Shown: piece after piece, positions 16,264 to 24,574 of the stretch
Layout: each line of letters opens with the position of its first letter
How positions within the stretch are numbered: position 1 is the stretch's first letter
From: RYN-230 sp963723595
GTDB taxonomy: Bacteria; Actinomycetota; Actinomycetes; Streptosporangiales; Streptosporangiaceae
Reading direction: 5' to 3'
DNA length: 64,000 bases
Assembly: GCA_963723595.1 (NCBI GenBank)
Contig: CAVRRQ010000014.1
Coordinates: 248,001 to 312,000, forward strand
Notes under the pieces: model-generated
What the model saw: the letters and a program-made list of their open reading frames with translations, nothing else
Told to the model about the DNA's origin: nothing
Databases searched by the model: none
Translations under genes and position numbers: made by a program

Positions 16264-18339
16264 TCAGCGGGCGGGGCGGTAAACCGACACGTTGTCCGCC
16301 CGGTAGGCAAAGCCGAAGCCGGTCTGGTGCAAATATTGCACAATGGCGGGATTTGAGTACCACACCACGACCCAGCCGATATGCATCCGCCGGGCGTCCC
16401 GCCGCCCGGCCGCGACCTCGGCTGCGGACAGGGGCGAATAGGACGAAGTTTTCCTGGCCCACACGGGCTGTGACTGCTGGGCCGCCACGGTGAGCGGCGG
16501 ACCGTAGGCGGGAAACGTGAAATGCTGCGTCTTGATCAGATGCGAGTAGAACGGGTGGTGCTCGATCGCGGTGAGGGTGGCTGCGGGGATCCGGGAGACG
16601 TAGGCGACGGCGCGCCGGTGTCCGTCGGCGGTCGCCATGACCAGCGCCTGGGCCGCGAAGCGCCCGCCGTACTCGGGGATCCCGCCGCGCATCCCGTACG
16701 GGACGTCCACCACCAGCGATTCGGAGTGGTCGGCGGCGATAGGCGCGTCCAGCCGGGGGTACGCGGTGGACATCACGCCGATTTTCGCGCTCCCGGAGTA
16801 CCCCAGTTCCAGGACCCCCAGCGCGACCACCAAGGCGATCAGCGGCCGGGCGTGATAGCGCATCCAGTTCACCGCCGCGCCAGCCAGCAGGGCCGCCGGG
16901 ACCAGGCCGAGGATGGCCATCCGGTCCGCCTCGCGGAAGGCGGACAGGCCCGGGATGCGGACGAACCATGTGAACGGCAGGAGCGGCGAGACGTGCACCC
17001 CCTGCCAGGCCTGCGTCCAGGGGATGAACTGCCGGTTGCCCACCCACAGCGACATGCCCAGCGCCAGTGCCGCACAGCCGATCCAGAGCAGCGCGAGCTG
17101 CCGGGCCCGGCGCTGCCGCCAGGCGACGACCAGGCCCATCAGGGCCAGCGCGGTCAGGGTCACGCCGAACATCGGCAGTCCCTCATTGTCCCGGCTGTGC
17201 AGGAACGGCTGGGCGAAGGCGGTCAGGCCGAAATCCGCCACCCGCGGAGTGGGCGCGAACATGCCGGGCAGGCCCATGCCGTAGAGCTTGTCCGTCACCC
17301 CGAGCAGTTCGGGCTTAATGAGCAGGCCCCCGCGCACCTGTTCATGGATCATCGCCGCGAGCTGCGGGCCGGCCACGATCGCCGCGATCACGGCGCCCAG
17401 CGCGACGGGCCACAGCCGGGTCACTGAGGGCCGCCACAGTAGCCAGGGCAGCAGGACCAGCCCGGCCAGGATGCCGGTCAGGACGGCCGACTCCGGGTCG
17501 GTGAGCACGGCCGCGCCCACCACCACGCCGAGGATGAGAGCCTGGCGCCAGCCCGGGGACCGGCGCAGCCGCACCGAGGCCTCGAGGGCCAGCGGGAGGA
17601 ACAGCGCTCCCACGGCGATGTTGATGTGGTACCAGTCCTCCTGGGCCAGCATCGCGGACAGGCCGAAGAAGGCGCCGGCCGCGATCGCGCCGGTCTGGCT
17701 GGGCAGCCACAGCCGTGCGGCCCGGTACATCGCGTAGCACAGCAGGCCGGGCACCACGATGACCAGCAGGTTGTACGAGGCACTGGGCCCGAAGATCAGC
17801 GTGACCGGGGTCAGCAGCAGGCCCGGCAGCGGCATCAGCGTGTGGTAGCCGAGCAGCACGCCCGCGGGCGCGGCCATGTGGTTGGTGGTCCAGGGGTTGG
17901 CCAGGTGGCTCACCCGTCGCGCCATCCACCAGAAGCCCCAGACGTACGCGGCCGAATCCCGCATGGACGGCAGCTTGCCGGTGATGTAGGTCGCCCGCGG
18001 CCAGGTCACCGCCACGCCCGCGGCCAGGTAGCAGAGGAGCAGACTGAGCTGCCCGGCGACCGGGTGGGTGGTGAAGACCCGCAGCACCCGCGGCCCGGTG
18101 TCGGCGCCGCGCGTCGTGGTATCCGCCGGTGCGCTGCCCGTGGCCGCGCTGCCCGCTGCCGTGCTTCCCTGTCCCGCCATGTCCGCTGGCTGCGCCGTAT
18201 CCGCTGACCGCTCCGCATCTCCTGGCGGCGCGGCCTCAGCCGGCTGCGCCGCGCCACCTGGCCTCGCCGGGGCGGGCGACTGCATCGCGCTTCGGGCGGG
18301 GATCAGCGAAAGCCGCGGGTCGCGACCCGCTCGGTCCAT
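16264..18339 (-). CDS. Polytopic membrane protein, GT-C-like (paralogue of the previous gene)
   Basis: A 691-residue protein built like its neighbour. It has a 90-residue Ala/Pro-rich N-terminus, about 11 membrane helices, the first-loop motif LPSMRDSAAYVWGFWWMAR, matching GYHTLMPLPGLL and YNLL segments, and a C-terminal soluble domain ending VSVYRPAR. I set the start at the ATG at 18339, preceded by GGGGTGAACCG just as in the paralogue; the frame stays open 40 codons upstream. The pair arose by tandem duplication and has diverged substantially. A role in cell-envelope glycosylation is an inference from topology and the adjoining glycan exporter. Confidence 0.7.
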   Translation of the reverse strand: MDRAGRDPRLSLIPARSAMQSPAPARPGGAAQPAEAAPPGDAERSADTAQPADMAGQGSTAAGSAATGSAPADTTTRGADTGPRVLRVFTTHPVAGQLSLLLCYLAAGVAVTWPRATYITGKLPSMRDSAAYVWGFWWMARRVSHLANPWTTNHMAAPAGVLLGYHTLMPLPGLLLTPVTLIFGPSASYNLLVIVVPGLLCYAMYRAARLWLPSQTGAIAAGAFFGLSAMLAQEDWYHINIAVGALFLPLALEASVRLRRSPGWRQALILGVVVGAAVLTDPESAVLTGILAGLVLLPWLLWRPSVTRLWPVALGAVIAAIVAGPQLAAMIHEQVRGGLLIKPELLGVTDKLYGMGLPGMFAPTPRVADFGLTAFAQPFLHSRDNEGLPMFGVTLTALALMGLVVAWRQRRARQLALLWIGCAALALGMSLWVGNRQFIPWTQAWQGVHVSPLLPFTWFVRIPGLSAFREADRMAILGLVPAALLAGAAVNWMRYHARPLIALVVALGVLELGYSGSAKIGVMSTAYPRLDAPIAADHSESLVVDVPYGMRGGIPEYGGRFAAQALVMATADGHRRAVAYVSRIPAATLTAIEHHPFYSHLIKTQHFTFPAYGPPLTVAAQQSQPVWARKTSSYSPLSAAEVAAGRRDARRMHIGWVVVWYSNPAIVQYLHQTGFGFAYRADNVSVYRPAR

Positions 18340-18600
18340 CGGTTCACCCCGTCCAGCGTCCCGTCCGGCGAGCCAGCCTCGCTGGCCCGCGCCGTCGCAG
18401 GACGCAGGTACCCGGCCGCCCCCCCGCGACCACTTTGCTTGCGACGACAGTAGTGCCACTCATGCTAAACGGGATCACGAGTGCCCCGGGCCGGATTCAT
18501 CCGCTGCCCCCGTCCCCGGTTTCCCGGGGCCGCTGGCGGGGCATTCCCGCTCGCAGGAGGAAGGCGACTATCGCGGCCACGGGCGGGGGCGCGCGGGGAG

Positions 18601-19104
18601 GTGAGGGCGGCGAGCGTCGTTCTGCTCCCCTGTGTACCGTCCAGCGTCGCCGTCGCCCGCGGCCGCATCGCCGCCGAGCTGCGCGAGGCCGGTCTGTTTC
18701 CTGCCGCCGTGGCGGACGCCGCCCTGGTGACGAGCGAGCTGCTGAGCAACGCGATCCTGCACGCCCGTCCGCTGCCTGATTCCTGTATCCGGGTCTCCTG
18801 GATCCTGACGCCCACCTCGGTGGAGGTCATCGTCAGCGACGGCGGAAGCGCCACCCGGCCCCATGCCTCCCGCCCGTCGCTGTCCTCGATCGGGGGACGT
18901 GGCCTGGGCATCGTGGAGCATCTGTGCTCCAGCTGGGGAGTGCGCGCGGACGAGCGGGGCACCACCGTATGGGCGGTCCTGCCTGCCACGCGGGGCGGGG
19001 CCGGGCCGGACGGCGACGGTCGCGGCGGGGCGGCCGCGGGCGGTTTCGGCCGCCGCCCCGATGGTGCTTCCCCCCGGGCCGACGCGGGCGCCCGCACGGC
19101 CTGA
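18601..19104 (+). CDS. Anti-sigma-factor-type ATP-binding protein (HATPase_c_2)
   Basis: A protein of about 167 residues with an N box (LVTSELLSNAILHA), a G1-type SDGGS and a G2 box (GGRGLGIVEHL). This is the RsbW/SpoIIAB-like kinase fold that is abundant in actinobacteria and binds sigma factors or anti-anti-sigma STAS proteins. A Gly/Ala-rich tail follows. The GTG at 18601 removes an unlikely basic N-terminus, but the ATG at 18481 cannot be excluded. No sigma factor is adjacent; a STAS protein at 21486 is a candidate partner. Confidence 0.75.
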   Translation: MRAASVVLLPCVPSSVAVARGRIAAELREAGLFPAAVADAALVTSELLSNAILHARPLPDSCIRVSWILTPTSVEVIVSDGGSATRPHASRPSLSSIGGRGLGIVEHLCSSWGVRADERGTTVWAVLPATRGGAGPDGDGRGGAAAGGFGRRPDGASPRADAGARTA

Positions 19105-19252
19105 GGCGCTACCCACCAGGGTGAACGCGACGGAGCGATGAACACGATTGGTGATCATTGCCTGAGCAGGCGTAATCGGGCACGGAAATGGTGATACTCC
19201 CTCCGAGAGGTCGTGCGTGCGCGGGGGCGCGGCGGGACGGGCGGGGGAAAAC

Positions 19253-20611
19253 TTGAACTACACCCATGGTGCGGACAGTGAGGCCGGCCGGCTGCGCACC
19301 GTTCTCGTCCACCGCCCGGGCGCCGAGCTGAAACGGATTTCCCCGCGCAGCCGCGGCCGCCTCCTGTTCGACCGGCTGCCCTGGGTGAGCCGCGCCCAGG
19401 AGGAACACGACGCGTTCACGCAGATCCTCCGGGACCGCGGTGTCGAGGTGCTCTACGTCACCGAGCTGCTGCAGGACGCGCTCGAATACGTGCCCGCCCG
19501 GGACGCCGCGATCAGCTCGGCGCTGGACGACCGGTGGCTCGGCGACGATCTCCGCGGCGTCGTCCGCGACCATCTCGCGGGCCTGGACTCGGAGATGCTG
19601 GCCCAGGCGCTCATCGCCGGGATAACTCCCGCCGAGCTCAGGGCCGGGCGCGGGGTGGTCTACGAGCTCCTCGACCGGCACGACTTCGTCCTCGACCCCG
19701 TGCCCAACCTGGTCTTCACCCGGGATTCGAGCGTGTGGATCGGGGACCGGGTCGCGGTGTCCAGTCTGGGCGCGCGGGGCCGGGAGGCCCACCTGCTGGC
19801 CGTGCTCTACGCGCATCACCCCCGGTTCGCCGGGACCAAGATGCTCTACGGCCCGCATCTGGAACCAGTCGCCGGCGGGGACATCGTGCTGCTGGCCCCA
19901 GGCGTGATCGCGGTCGGGGTCAGCGAGCAGACCAGCCCGGCGGGAGTGGAGCGGCTCGCCCGGCAGGCCTTCCTGGCCGGGCTCGCGCACACCGTGCTGG
20001 CGGTGCCGATCCAGCGGACCGGGGCCCCCGGCCTGGACACGATCTGCACCGTGATCGGCGGCGGGGTCATCGTGATGCACCCGGCGCTCGCCTACACCCT
20101 GACCGTGCACACCATCACGCCACGCGGCGACGAGCTGCGGGTCTCCCGGCCCCAGCCGTTCATGGCCGCCGCCGCCCAGGCCATGGGCGTCGACCGGCTC
20201 ACCGTCATCGACACCGGCCTGGACCCGCTCACCGCCCCGCGCGGCCAGTGGGATGGTGGCCAGCGGGACGGCGGCCAGTGGGACGACGGCGGCAACGCGC
20301 TGTCCCTCGGCCGCGGGCTGGTCGTCTGCGACGAGCGGAACCTGGAGACCAACGCCAGGCTCACCGCCGCCGGAGTCGAGGTCATCCCGGTGCCCGCGAG
20401 CGAGCTGGGCAGCGGGCGCGGCGGCCCGCGCTGCATGTCGTGCGCGGTGACCCGGGACCCGGCTGCCGAGGCTCCCCAGCCCGCCGGACCGGGGACGCCG
20501 CCCGCCCGGGTCACCCGTCCCGACCTGGCGCCGTTCCCGCGTTCCGCGCCCGCGGTGAGCAACCCGCACGGCCTGGGTGCCGGCACCCAGCAACTGGTCC
20601 AGGCCCAGTAA
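19253..20611 (+). CDS. Arginine deiminase homologue lacking catalytic Glu and His
   Basis: A 452-residue protein clearly homologous to ArcA along its whole length: the N-terminal GRLRTVLVHRPGAELKR, LLFDRLPWVSRAQEEHD, PNLVFTRDSS, and the C-terminal GRGGPRCMSC with the nucleophile Cys. However, the conserved EGGD reads AGGD, HLDT reads GLDT and the neighbouring SERT reads SEQT. The Glu and His are two of the Cys-His-Glu catalytic residues, so ordinary arginine hydrolysis is unlikely. A repeat insertion (GQWDGGQRDGGQWDDGGN) sits just before the strand preceding the Cys loop. I take the TTG at 19253 with GGGGGAAAAC upstream. It may be a non-catalytic or re-purposed paralogue; no other arc genes adjoin. 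Confidence 0.85.
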   Translation: MNYTHGADSEAGRLRTVLVHRPGAELKRISPRSRGRLLFDRLPWVSRAQEEHDAFTQILRDRGVEVLYVTELLQDALEYVPARDAAISSALDDRWLGDDLRGVVRDHLAGLDSEMLAQALIAGITPAELRAGRGVVYELLDRHDFVLDPVPNLVFTRDSSVWIGDRVAVSSLGARGREAHLLAVLYAHHPRFAGTKMLYGPHLEPVAGGDIVLLAPGVIAVGVSEQTSPAGVERLARQAFLAGLAHTVLAVPIQRTGAPGLDTICTVIGGGVIVMHPALAYTLTVHTITPRGDELRVSRPQPFMAAAAQAMGVDRLTVIDTGLDPLTAPRGQWDGGQRDGGQWDDGGNALSLGRGLVVCDERNLETNARLTAAGVEVIPVPASELGSGRGGPRCMSCAVTRDPAAEAPQPAGPGTPPARVTRPDLAPFPRSAPAVSNPHGLGAGTQQLVQAQ

Positions 20612-20632
20612 CCCCGGACTGCCGGGGTCGGG

Positions 20633-20688
20633 ACCACCGGGCCAGGACCACCGGGCCAGGACCACCGGGCCAGGACCACCGGGCCAGG
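20633..20688. repeat. Four perfect 14-bp tandem repeats
   Basis: The unit ACCACCGGGCCAGG is repeated exactly four times between the convergent deiminase-like and hypothetical genes. It is non-coding and could serve as a terminator region or be a slippage product. Confidence 0.85.
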
Positions 20689-20696
20689 ACCGCCGA

Positions 20697-21341
20697 TCAG
20701 GCGGACGGCGGCCGGTCCACCACCTCGGCCAGGATGCTGAACGTCGGGCACGGCCAGCGCCACATGCAGCTCCGGCAGCGCCGGATGGGGCTGCTCGGGT
20801 CGGTGGTGATGCCACCCGCGTCGAGCGGCTGGTGCAGGTCGATCAGGCGGCCGGCCAGCTCGGTGAACTGCAGGAGCTGCTCGCGGGCCTCAGCCAGGAA
20901 CGCCAGGTCCCCCGGCGTCATCCGCGCGTTCACCGGGACCACGCCCTCGCGGTTGATCAGGCGGCTGTAGTGCCGGCTGCTCTCCAGCCAGGACGACGCC
21001 AATTCGGCCCGGGACCGGAGTCCTTCCATCTCGGCCCGGATCCGGGCCCGCTGCTGATCCACGTCAGGCGCCCAGGACACCGCGCCCCCAGCCTGATCCG
21101 GGTAGGCCGGGCCGGGAGCACCAGGCCGCGCGCCGGGCACGGTCGGCAGCATGTCCTCCGCGAGCGGCGCAGACAGCGGCCCCGTGGTTGGCGGGCCTGT
21201 GGTCAGCGGCACAGCGGGGAGGGGGGCGGACAGCATGTCGGGCAGGGGGGCGGACAGCGGTATGGGGCCCGCCGCGTCCAGATTCGGTAGCGGTCGCAGG
21301 GTCGCTGTCTTCGGTTCTGGCTGCTCTGGCAAGGGGTACAT
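20697..21341 (-). CDS. Conserved hypothetical protein with C-terminal Cys cluster
   Basis: A 214-residue protein. The first 85 residues are Pro/Leu-rich and repetitive (several SAPLP- and TTGP-type segments). From about residue 90 a helical region is predicted (QQRARIRAEMEGLRSRAELA, then AEAREQLLQFTELAGRL). It ends with a CRSCMWRWPCP motif that might bind a metal. No signal peptide or membrane helix is visible. The ATG has GGAG upstream. I do not recognise the family; the short C-terminal Cys/Trp motif is a feature I associate with small actinobacterial hypothetical proteins. Confidence 0.65.
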   Translation of the reverse strand: MYPLPEQPEPKTATLRPLPNLDAAGPIPLSAPLPDMLSAPLPAVPLTTGPPTTGPLSAPLAEDMLPTVPGARPGAPGPAYPDQAGGAVSWAPDVDQQRARIRAEMEGLRSRAELASSWLESSRHYSRLINREGVVPVNARMTPGDLAFLAEAREQLLQFTELAGRLIDLHQPLDAGGITTDPSSPIRRCRSCMWRWPCPTFSILAEVVDRPPSA

Positions 21342-21485
21342 CCCGGGGGCTCCGCCTCGCTGGTGCCGGCATCAGGTCGGTCACCCTCCAGCTTGGCGCA
21401 GAAATGCCCGGTCCGCCTGCGATTTAACCGTGTGCTCTCCGTAAGCATCTGGTCCTGGACGCACAGCGGCGGTAGGGTGCCGCTC

Positions 21486-21824
21486 GTGGAACTAAAGGTA
21501 TCGACTCGCAATGAGGGTGACCGCGTCGTTGTAGCCCTGTCCGGTGAGATCGACCTTTACACCGCCCCGCGGCTGCAGAGCCAGCTGACCTCGGAGCTGA
21601 ACGTGGACCACCCGGTGCTGCTCGTGGTGGACATGTCCGGGGTGGACTTCTGCGACTCCACCGGCATGAACGTGCTGCTCGCCGCCCAGCGGATGGCCCG
21701 TGAGCACGGCGGGAACGTCGAGCTCAGCGGCCCCCGGCCGGCGGTGCGCAAGATCCTCCAGGTGACCGGGCTGGAGTCGGTGTTCACGGTGACCGGCGAC
21801 GGCGCGGCGGTTCCCGGCCAGTAG
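21486..21824 (+). CDS. Anti-sigma factor antagonist (STAS domain)
   Basis: A 112-residue single-domain STAS protein. It shows VVALSGEIDLYTAPRL and the phosphorylation loop VDMSGVDFCDSTGMNVLL, where the Ser of DST is the usual target of an RsbW-like kinase. This is the anti-anti-sigma component of a partner-switching module. The GTG at 21486 is used; the frame is open upstream without similarity. The ATPase at 18601-19104 is the nearest possible partner. Confidence 0.88.
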   Translation: MELKVSTRNEGDRVVVALSGEIDLYTAPRLQSQLTSELNVDHPVLLVVDMSGVDFCDSTGMNVLLAAQRMAREHGGNVELSGPRPAVRKILQVTGLESVFTVTGDGAAVPGQ

Positions 21825-21926
21825 ACCACGCCCCGTTTCGCGCGGCTAGCAAGCCACCATTCCGCTTCGCCCGGCCAGCAGGCCACACTTCGCTTCCCCC
21901 GGCCGGTCTCCCACTAGGATCTGCGC

Positions 21927-22670
21927 ATGCCGCCGAGCGGTGACGTCGCCATCGTCATTCCAGCCAGGAACGAGTCCGACCGCATCCAGGCGACCGTGAA
22001 AGCGGCCGCAGGCGTGCCCGGAGCGGACATGCTCGTCGTCGTGGACGACGGTTCCGGCGACGGCACGGGTTTCGTTGCGGAAAAGGCGGGAGCGATAGTC
22101 CTGCGGCACGGGCGCACCCGCGGTAAGGGCGCGGCGATGGAAACCGGCGCCGAGGCGGTCGGGCTGCTGGAGCGCAGCGAGGACCGCGCGGTGCCCCGGC
22201 ATCTGCTCTTTCTCGACGCTGACCTGGCCGAATCCGCGGCGTACGGGGCGGCACTCGTGCAGCCGGTCCGCGACGGCCTGGCGGACATGACCATCGCGGT
22301 GTTCAGCGAGCGGGTCCGGGCGGGCGGGCACGGCTTCGTGGTCGCGCTGTCCGGGTCGGGGATCCGCCGCGCCACCGGCTGGCTGCCCGCCCAGCCGCTG
22401 AACGGGCAGCGCTGCCTGACCCGCGCCGCGTTCGAGGCCGCCCGCCCGCTGGCCCCCGGCTGGGGTGCGGAGACGGGCATGACCATCGACCTGCACCGCC
22501 TGGGCCTGCGGATCACCGAGGTCGAGGTGCCCATGGCCCACCGCGCCACCGGCGGCGACTGGCGGTCCCAGGTGCACCGCGGCCGGCAGTTCGCGGGCGT
22601 GGCCTGGGCCCTGGCCGCCCGGGAGGCCGCCCTGCGGACCGCCGGGCAGAGGCTGCGCCGGGTCCGGTGA
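21927..22670 (+). CDS. Family 2 glycosyltransferase
   Basis: A 247-residue GT-A enzyme. It shows IVIPARNESDRI, a nucleotide-binding VVVDDGSGDGT, GKGAAMETG and the metal-binding LFLDADLAE. The architecture resembles DPM1- or glucosyl-3-phosphoglycerate-synthase-like enzymes but has no membrane helices. The sugar and acceptor are unknown. It is monocistronic and convergent with the Clp-N gene, 10 nt from its stop. Confidence 0.82.
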   Translation: MPPSGDVAIVIPARNESDRIQATVKAAAGVPGADMLVVVDDGSGDGTGFVAEKAGAIVLRHGRTRGKGAAMETGAEAVGLLERSEDRAVPRHLLFLDADLAESAAYGAALVQPVRDGLADMTIAVFSERVRAGGHGFVVALSGSGIRRATGWLPAQPLNGQRCLTRAAFEAARPLAPGWGAETGMTIDLHRLGLRITEVEVPMAHRATGGDWRSQVHRGRQFAGVAWALAAREAALRTAGQRLRRVR

Positions 22671-22680
22671 CCCGCGCCGC

Positions 22681-23541
22681 TCAGGCGGACCGCTGGGTGG
22701 GGTCTCCGGGGTCCCGGTCTCCGGGGACCGGGTCTCCCGGGAACCGGTCTCCGGGCTGGGACGGCAGGCCGGGCTCGATTCCGTTCTGCAGCAGCAGGCC
22801 CTGCAGCCGGTTCACCTCGTCCCGCAGCCAGTCGAGCTCGCGGCCGAGGGTGGCCACGTCCACGCCGGCCGACCACTGCGCGATCAGGCGGTCCCGCTCC
22901 GCCAGCAACTCCTTCTCGCTCTCCCGCGCGGCGGCGGCCCGGTCGAAGTCCTTCGCGTCCACGGCGGCGTCCTTGGCCTGCCGGGCCAGCTCGATCCGGG
23001 TGTCGTAGTCGCGGATCCCAGGCGGGGCGATGATCTCGCTCGGCTTCCGCCGGTCCTGGCTGACCAGCTCGAGGACCTGCTCACGGACCTTCGGGACGCT
23101 GACGCCGAGCCGGCTGAGGACATGCCAGCCGACCCCGTCTCCCTCACGCACCAGGCCGAGCAGGATGTGCTCGGTGCCGACGTAGAGGTGACCGAACTGG
23201 GCCGCCTCACGGACCGCGAGCTCCATGACCCGCTTGGCCCGCGGCGTGAACGGAATGTGCCCGGCCGGTTCCTGATTCCCCTCGCCGATGATGTCCAGGA
23301 TCTGCTCCCGCACGGTCTCCGGGCTGATTCCGAGCCCTTGCAGGGCCCGTCCCGCCACGCCTTCCCGGTCGTGGAGCAGTCCGAGCAGGACGTGCTCGGT
23401 GCCGATGTAGTTGTGGTGCAGCGCACGGGCTTCCTGCTGGGCCGAGATGATCACCTCGCGCGCCCTCGGGCTGAACCGCCGGAACGTCTGGTCTCCCTTG
23501 CGCCGGGCGGTCCGCCGGAGATTCGGCAGCCATCCATGCAT
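22681..23541 (-). CDS. Stand-alone ClpC-type N-terminal domain protein with UVR motif
   Basis: A 286-residue protein with two Clp N repeats (FSPRAREVIISAQQEA...YIGTEHVLLGLL and FTPRAKRVMELAVREA...YVGTEHILLGLV). A UVR-like coiled segment follows (DAAVDAKDFDRAAAARESEKEL), then a Pro/Asp repeat tail (PGD units). There are no AAA modules, so it cannot unfold proteins itself. It may work as an adaptor or decoy for ClpC substrates or arginine-phosphorylated proteins. The ATG at 23541 has AAGGAGG 5 nt upstream. The frame continues open upstream into the Doc-like gene without a stop. Confidence 0.82.
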   Translation of the reverse strand: MHGWLPNLRRTARRKGDQTFRRFSPRAREVIISAQQEARALHHNYIGTEHVLLGLLHDREGVAGRALQGLGISPETVREQILDIIGEGNQEPAGHIPFTPRAKRVMELAVREAAQFGHLYVGTEHILLGLVREGDGVGWHVLSRLGVSVPKVREQVLELVSQDRRKPSEIIAPPGIRDYDTRIELARQAKDAAVDAKDFDRAAAARESEKELLAERDRLIAQWSAGVDVATLGRELDWLRDEVNRLQGLLLQNGIEPGLPSQPGDRFPGDPVPGDRDPGDPTQRSA

Positions 23542-24014
23542 CGGTGCCTCCTTGGCCGGTGACGGCGTCCTTGCTTCGTGCGCTGGTGCTTCTGGCGCGA
23601 TCTGTGGTGCGGCGGAACCGGAGATCCGCGGCGACAGCCACGTGGTCAGGTCGGCGGCGGACCATCGCCCGGCGGCCAGGCCGGCCACCACGGCGGCGGT
23701 GTCCCCGGCCGGCTCGAGATCCACCTGCCAGCCGTTGACCGCGAGGAACGTGACCGTCGCGAGCACGGCGACCTGCTCGTTACCCCGGGCCAGCGGGCGG
23801 TGCCCGACGAGCGCGCTGAGCAGGGCAGCCGCGCAGGCCGTGGCGCGAGCTTCGGGGGCGCCGGCCTTCGCGAGGGCCGCCTCGGTGAGGGCGGCTTCGG
23901 TCGCAGGGCGGCTTCGGCGGCAGCCACATCCAGCAGGTCGAGCACGACCGGGACGTCCTCGTCCAGGACCCGCGCGGCGATGACGACCAGGGCACCCAGG
24001 TCGATGGGCGTCAT
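23542..24014 (-). pseudogene. Doc/Fic-like toxin, frameshifted and with a degenerate active site
   Basis: The start ATG overlaps the antitoxin stop (TGATG). The first part (TPIDLGALVVIAARVLDEDVP) continues, after a single missing base near 23902, as ACAALLSALVGHRPLARGNEQVAVLATVTFLAVNG in another frame. The remainder aligns with the Doc C-terminal half: a helix ending FLAVNGW and a WSAADLTTWL helix. The expected H-x-F-x-D/N-G/A-N-K-R is changed to HRPLARGNEQ, so even the unbroken protein may not phosphorylate EF-Tu. There is no stop before the Clp-N gene, so a Doc-ClpN fusion is formally possible. The frameshift lies in a GAAGCCGCCCT direct repeat. Confidence 0.6.
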
Positions 24015-24232
24015 CACTTCTCGTCCCGCAGCATCTGGAGGAGCCGCTGGTGCCGCGCCACGTTGTCCTCGAGGAGCCGGATGAACCGCTCGTCCTGCTG
24101 CCGGGCTTCCACCAGTGAGGCGATCGCCTCGCGCACCACGTCGGACACCGACCGGCCCTCGACCTCGGCCACCGCCTCCAGCCGCTCAGCCAGACCGGGA
24201 TCCAGCCGCAACACCATGTTCTTGGTCCGCAT
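24014..24232 (-). CDS. Ribbon-helix-helix (CopG-type) antitoxin
   Basis: A 72-residue DNA-binding protein. The N-terminal strand KNMVLRLDP, then helices LAERLEAVAEVE and SVSDVVREAIASLV, give the RHH fold. The acidic/basic C-terminus (RFIRLLEDNVARHQRLLQML) probably neutralises the toxin. The ATG at 24232 follows GAGAGG. Its stop overlaps the Doc-like start. A perfect inverted repeat 14 bp upstream is the likely autoregulatory operator. Confidence 0.8.
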   Translation of the reverse strand: MRTKNMVLRLDPGLAERLEAVAEVEGRSVSDVVREAIASLVEARQQDERFIRLLEDNVARHQRLLQMLRDEK

Positions 24233-24245
24233 CAGGCCGCCTCTC

Positions 24246-24261
24246 TGATATCGAGATATCA
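24246..24261. promoter_or_regulatory. Probable RHH operator TGATATC-N2-GATATCA
   Basis: TGATATCGAGATATCA is a perfect 7-bp inverted repeat, 14 bp before the antitoxin start. GATATC is in addition self-complementary, giving closely spaced half-sites of the kind bound by RHH dimers of dimers. Confidence 0.65.
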
Positions 24262-24381
24262 CGATACCACAGCGTGCCGAGGAGTGCACCTGTACCCGGC
24301 TGGCCCGCCCCGCGGGCGCCGCCTCCGGGGCCACCTGCCCCACGTCTCCCACGGAACGCGCGTCGTGGCGGGTGGCGCTCC

Positions 24382-24451
24382 ACGTATCACGTATCTGGTG
24401 CACTTTGGCGGGGTGTTATGTCCTTTTTGGTGCACCAGATACGTGATATGT
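24382..24451. repeat. Long inverted repeat upstream of pheA and the antitoxin gene
   Basis: Arms 24382-24402 and 24431-24451 match at 20 of 21 bases, separated by 28 nt. The arms contain TATCACGTATC and its complement, similar to the TATCACGATAC next to the RHH operator. The repeat sits in the 342-bp spacer between the antitoxin and pheA. It may be a second antitoxin binding site, a terminator, or a leader hairpin for pheA. Confidence 0.7.
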
Positions 24452-24574
24452 GGTCCGCTCGGGGCCGGGGGCTCCCGGCAGCCGCTGGTATTCTCACGCA
24501 CTGTTACGGGACGCCGGTTGGCAGGCGCAGCCCGCGAAGCCCTCCCGCGTGAGCGGCCATCCAGCGAAGGCGAC

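Noticed and set aside
20633..20688. Possible CRISPR array
   Set aside because: The repeats are contiguous 14-bp units without spacers and no cas gene is present; the same holds for the other tandem arrays.
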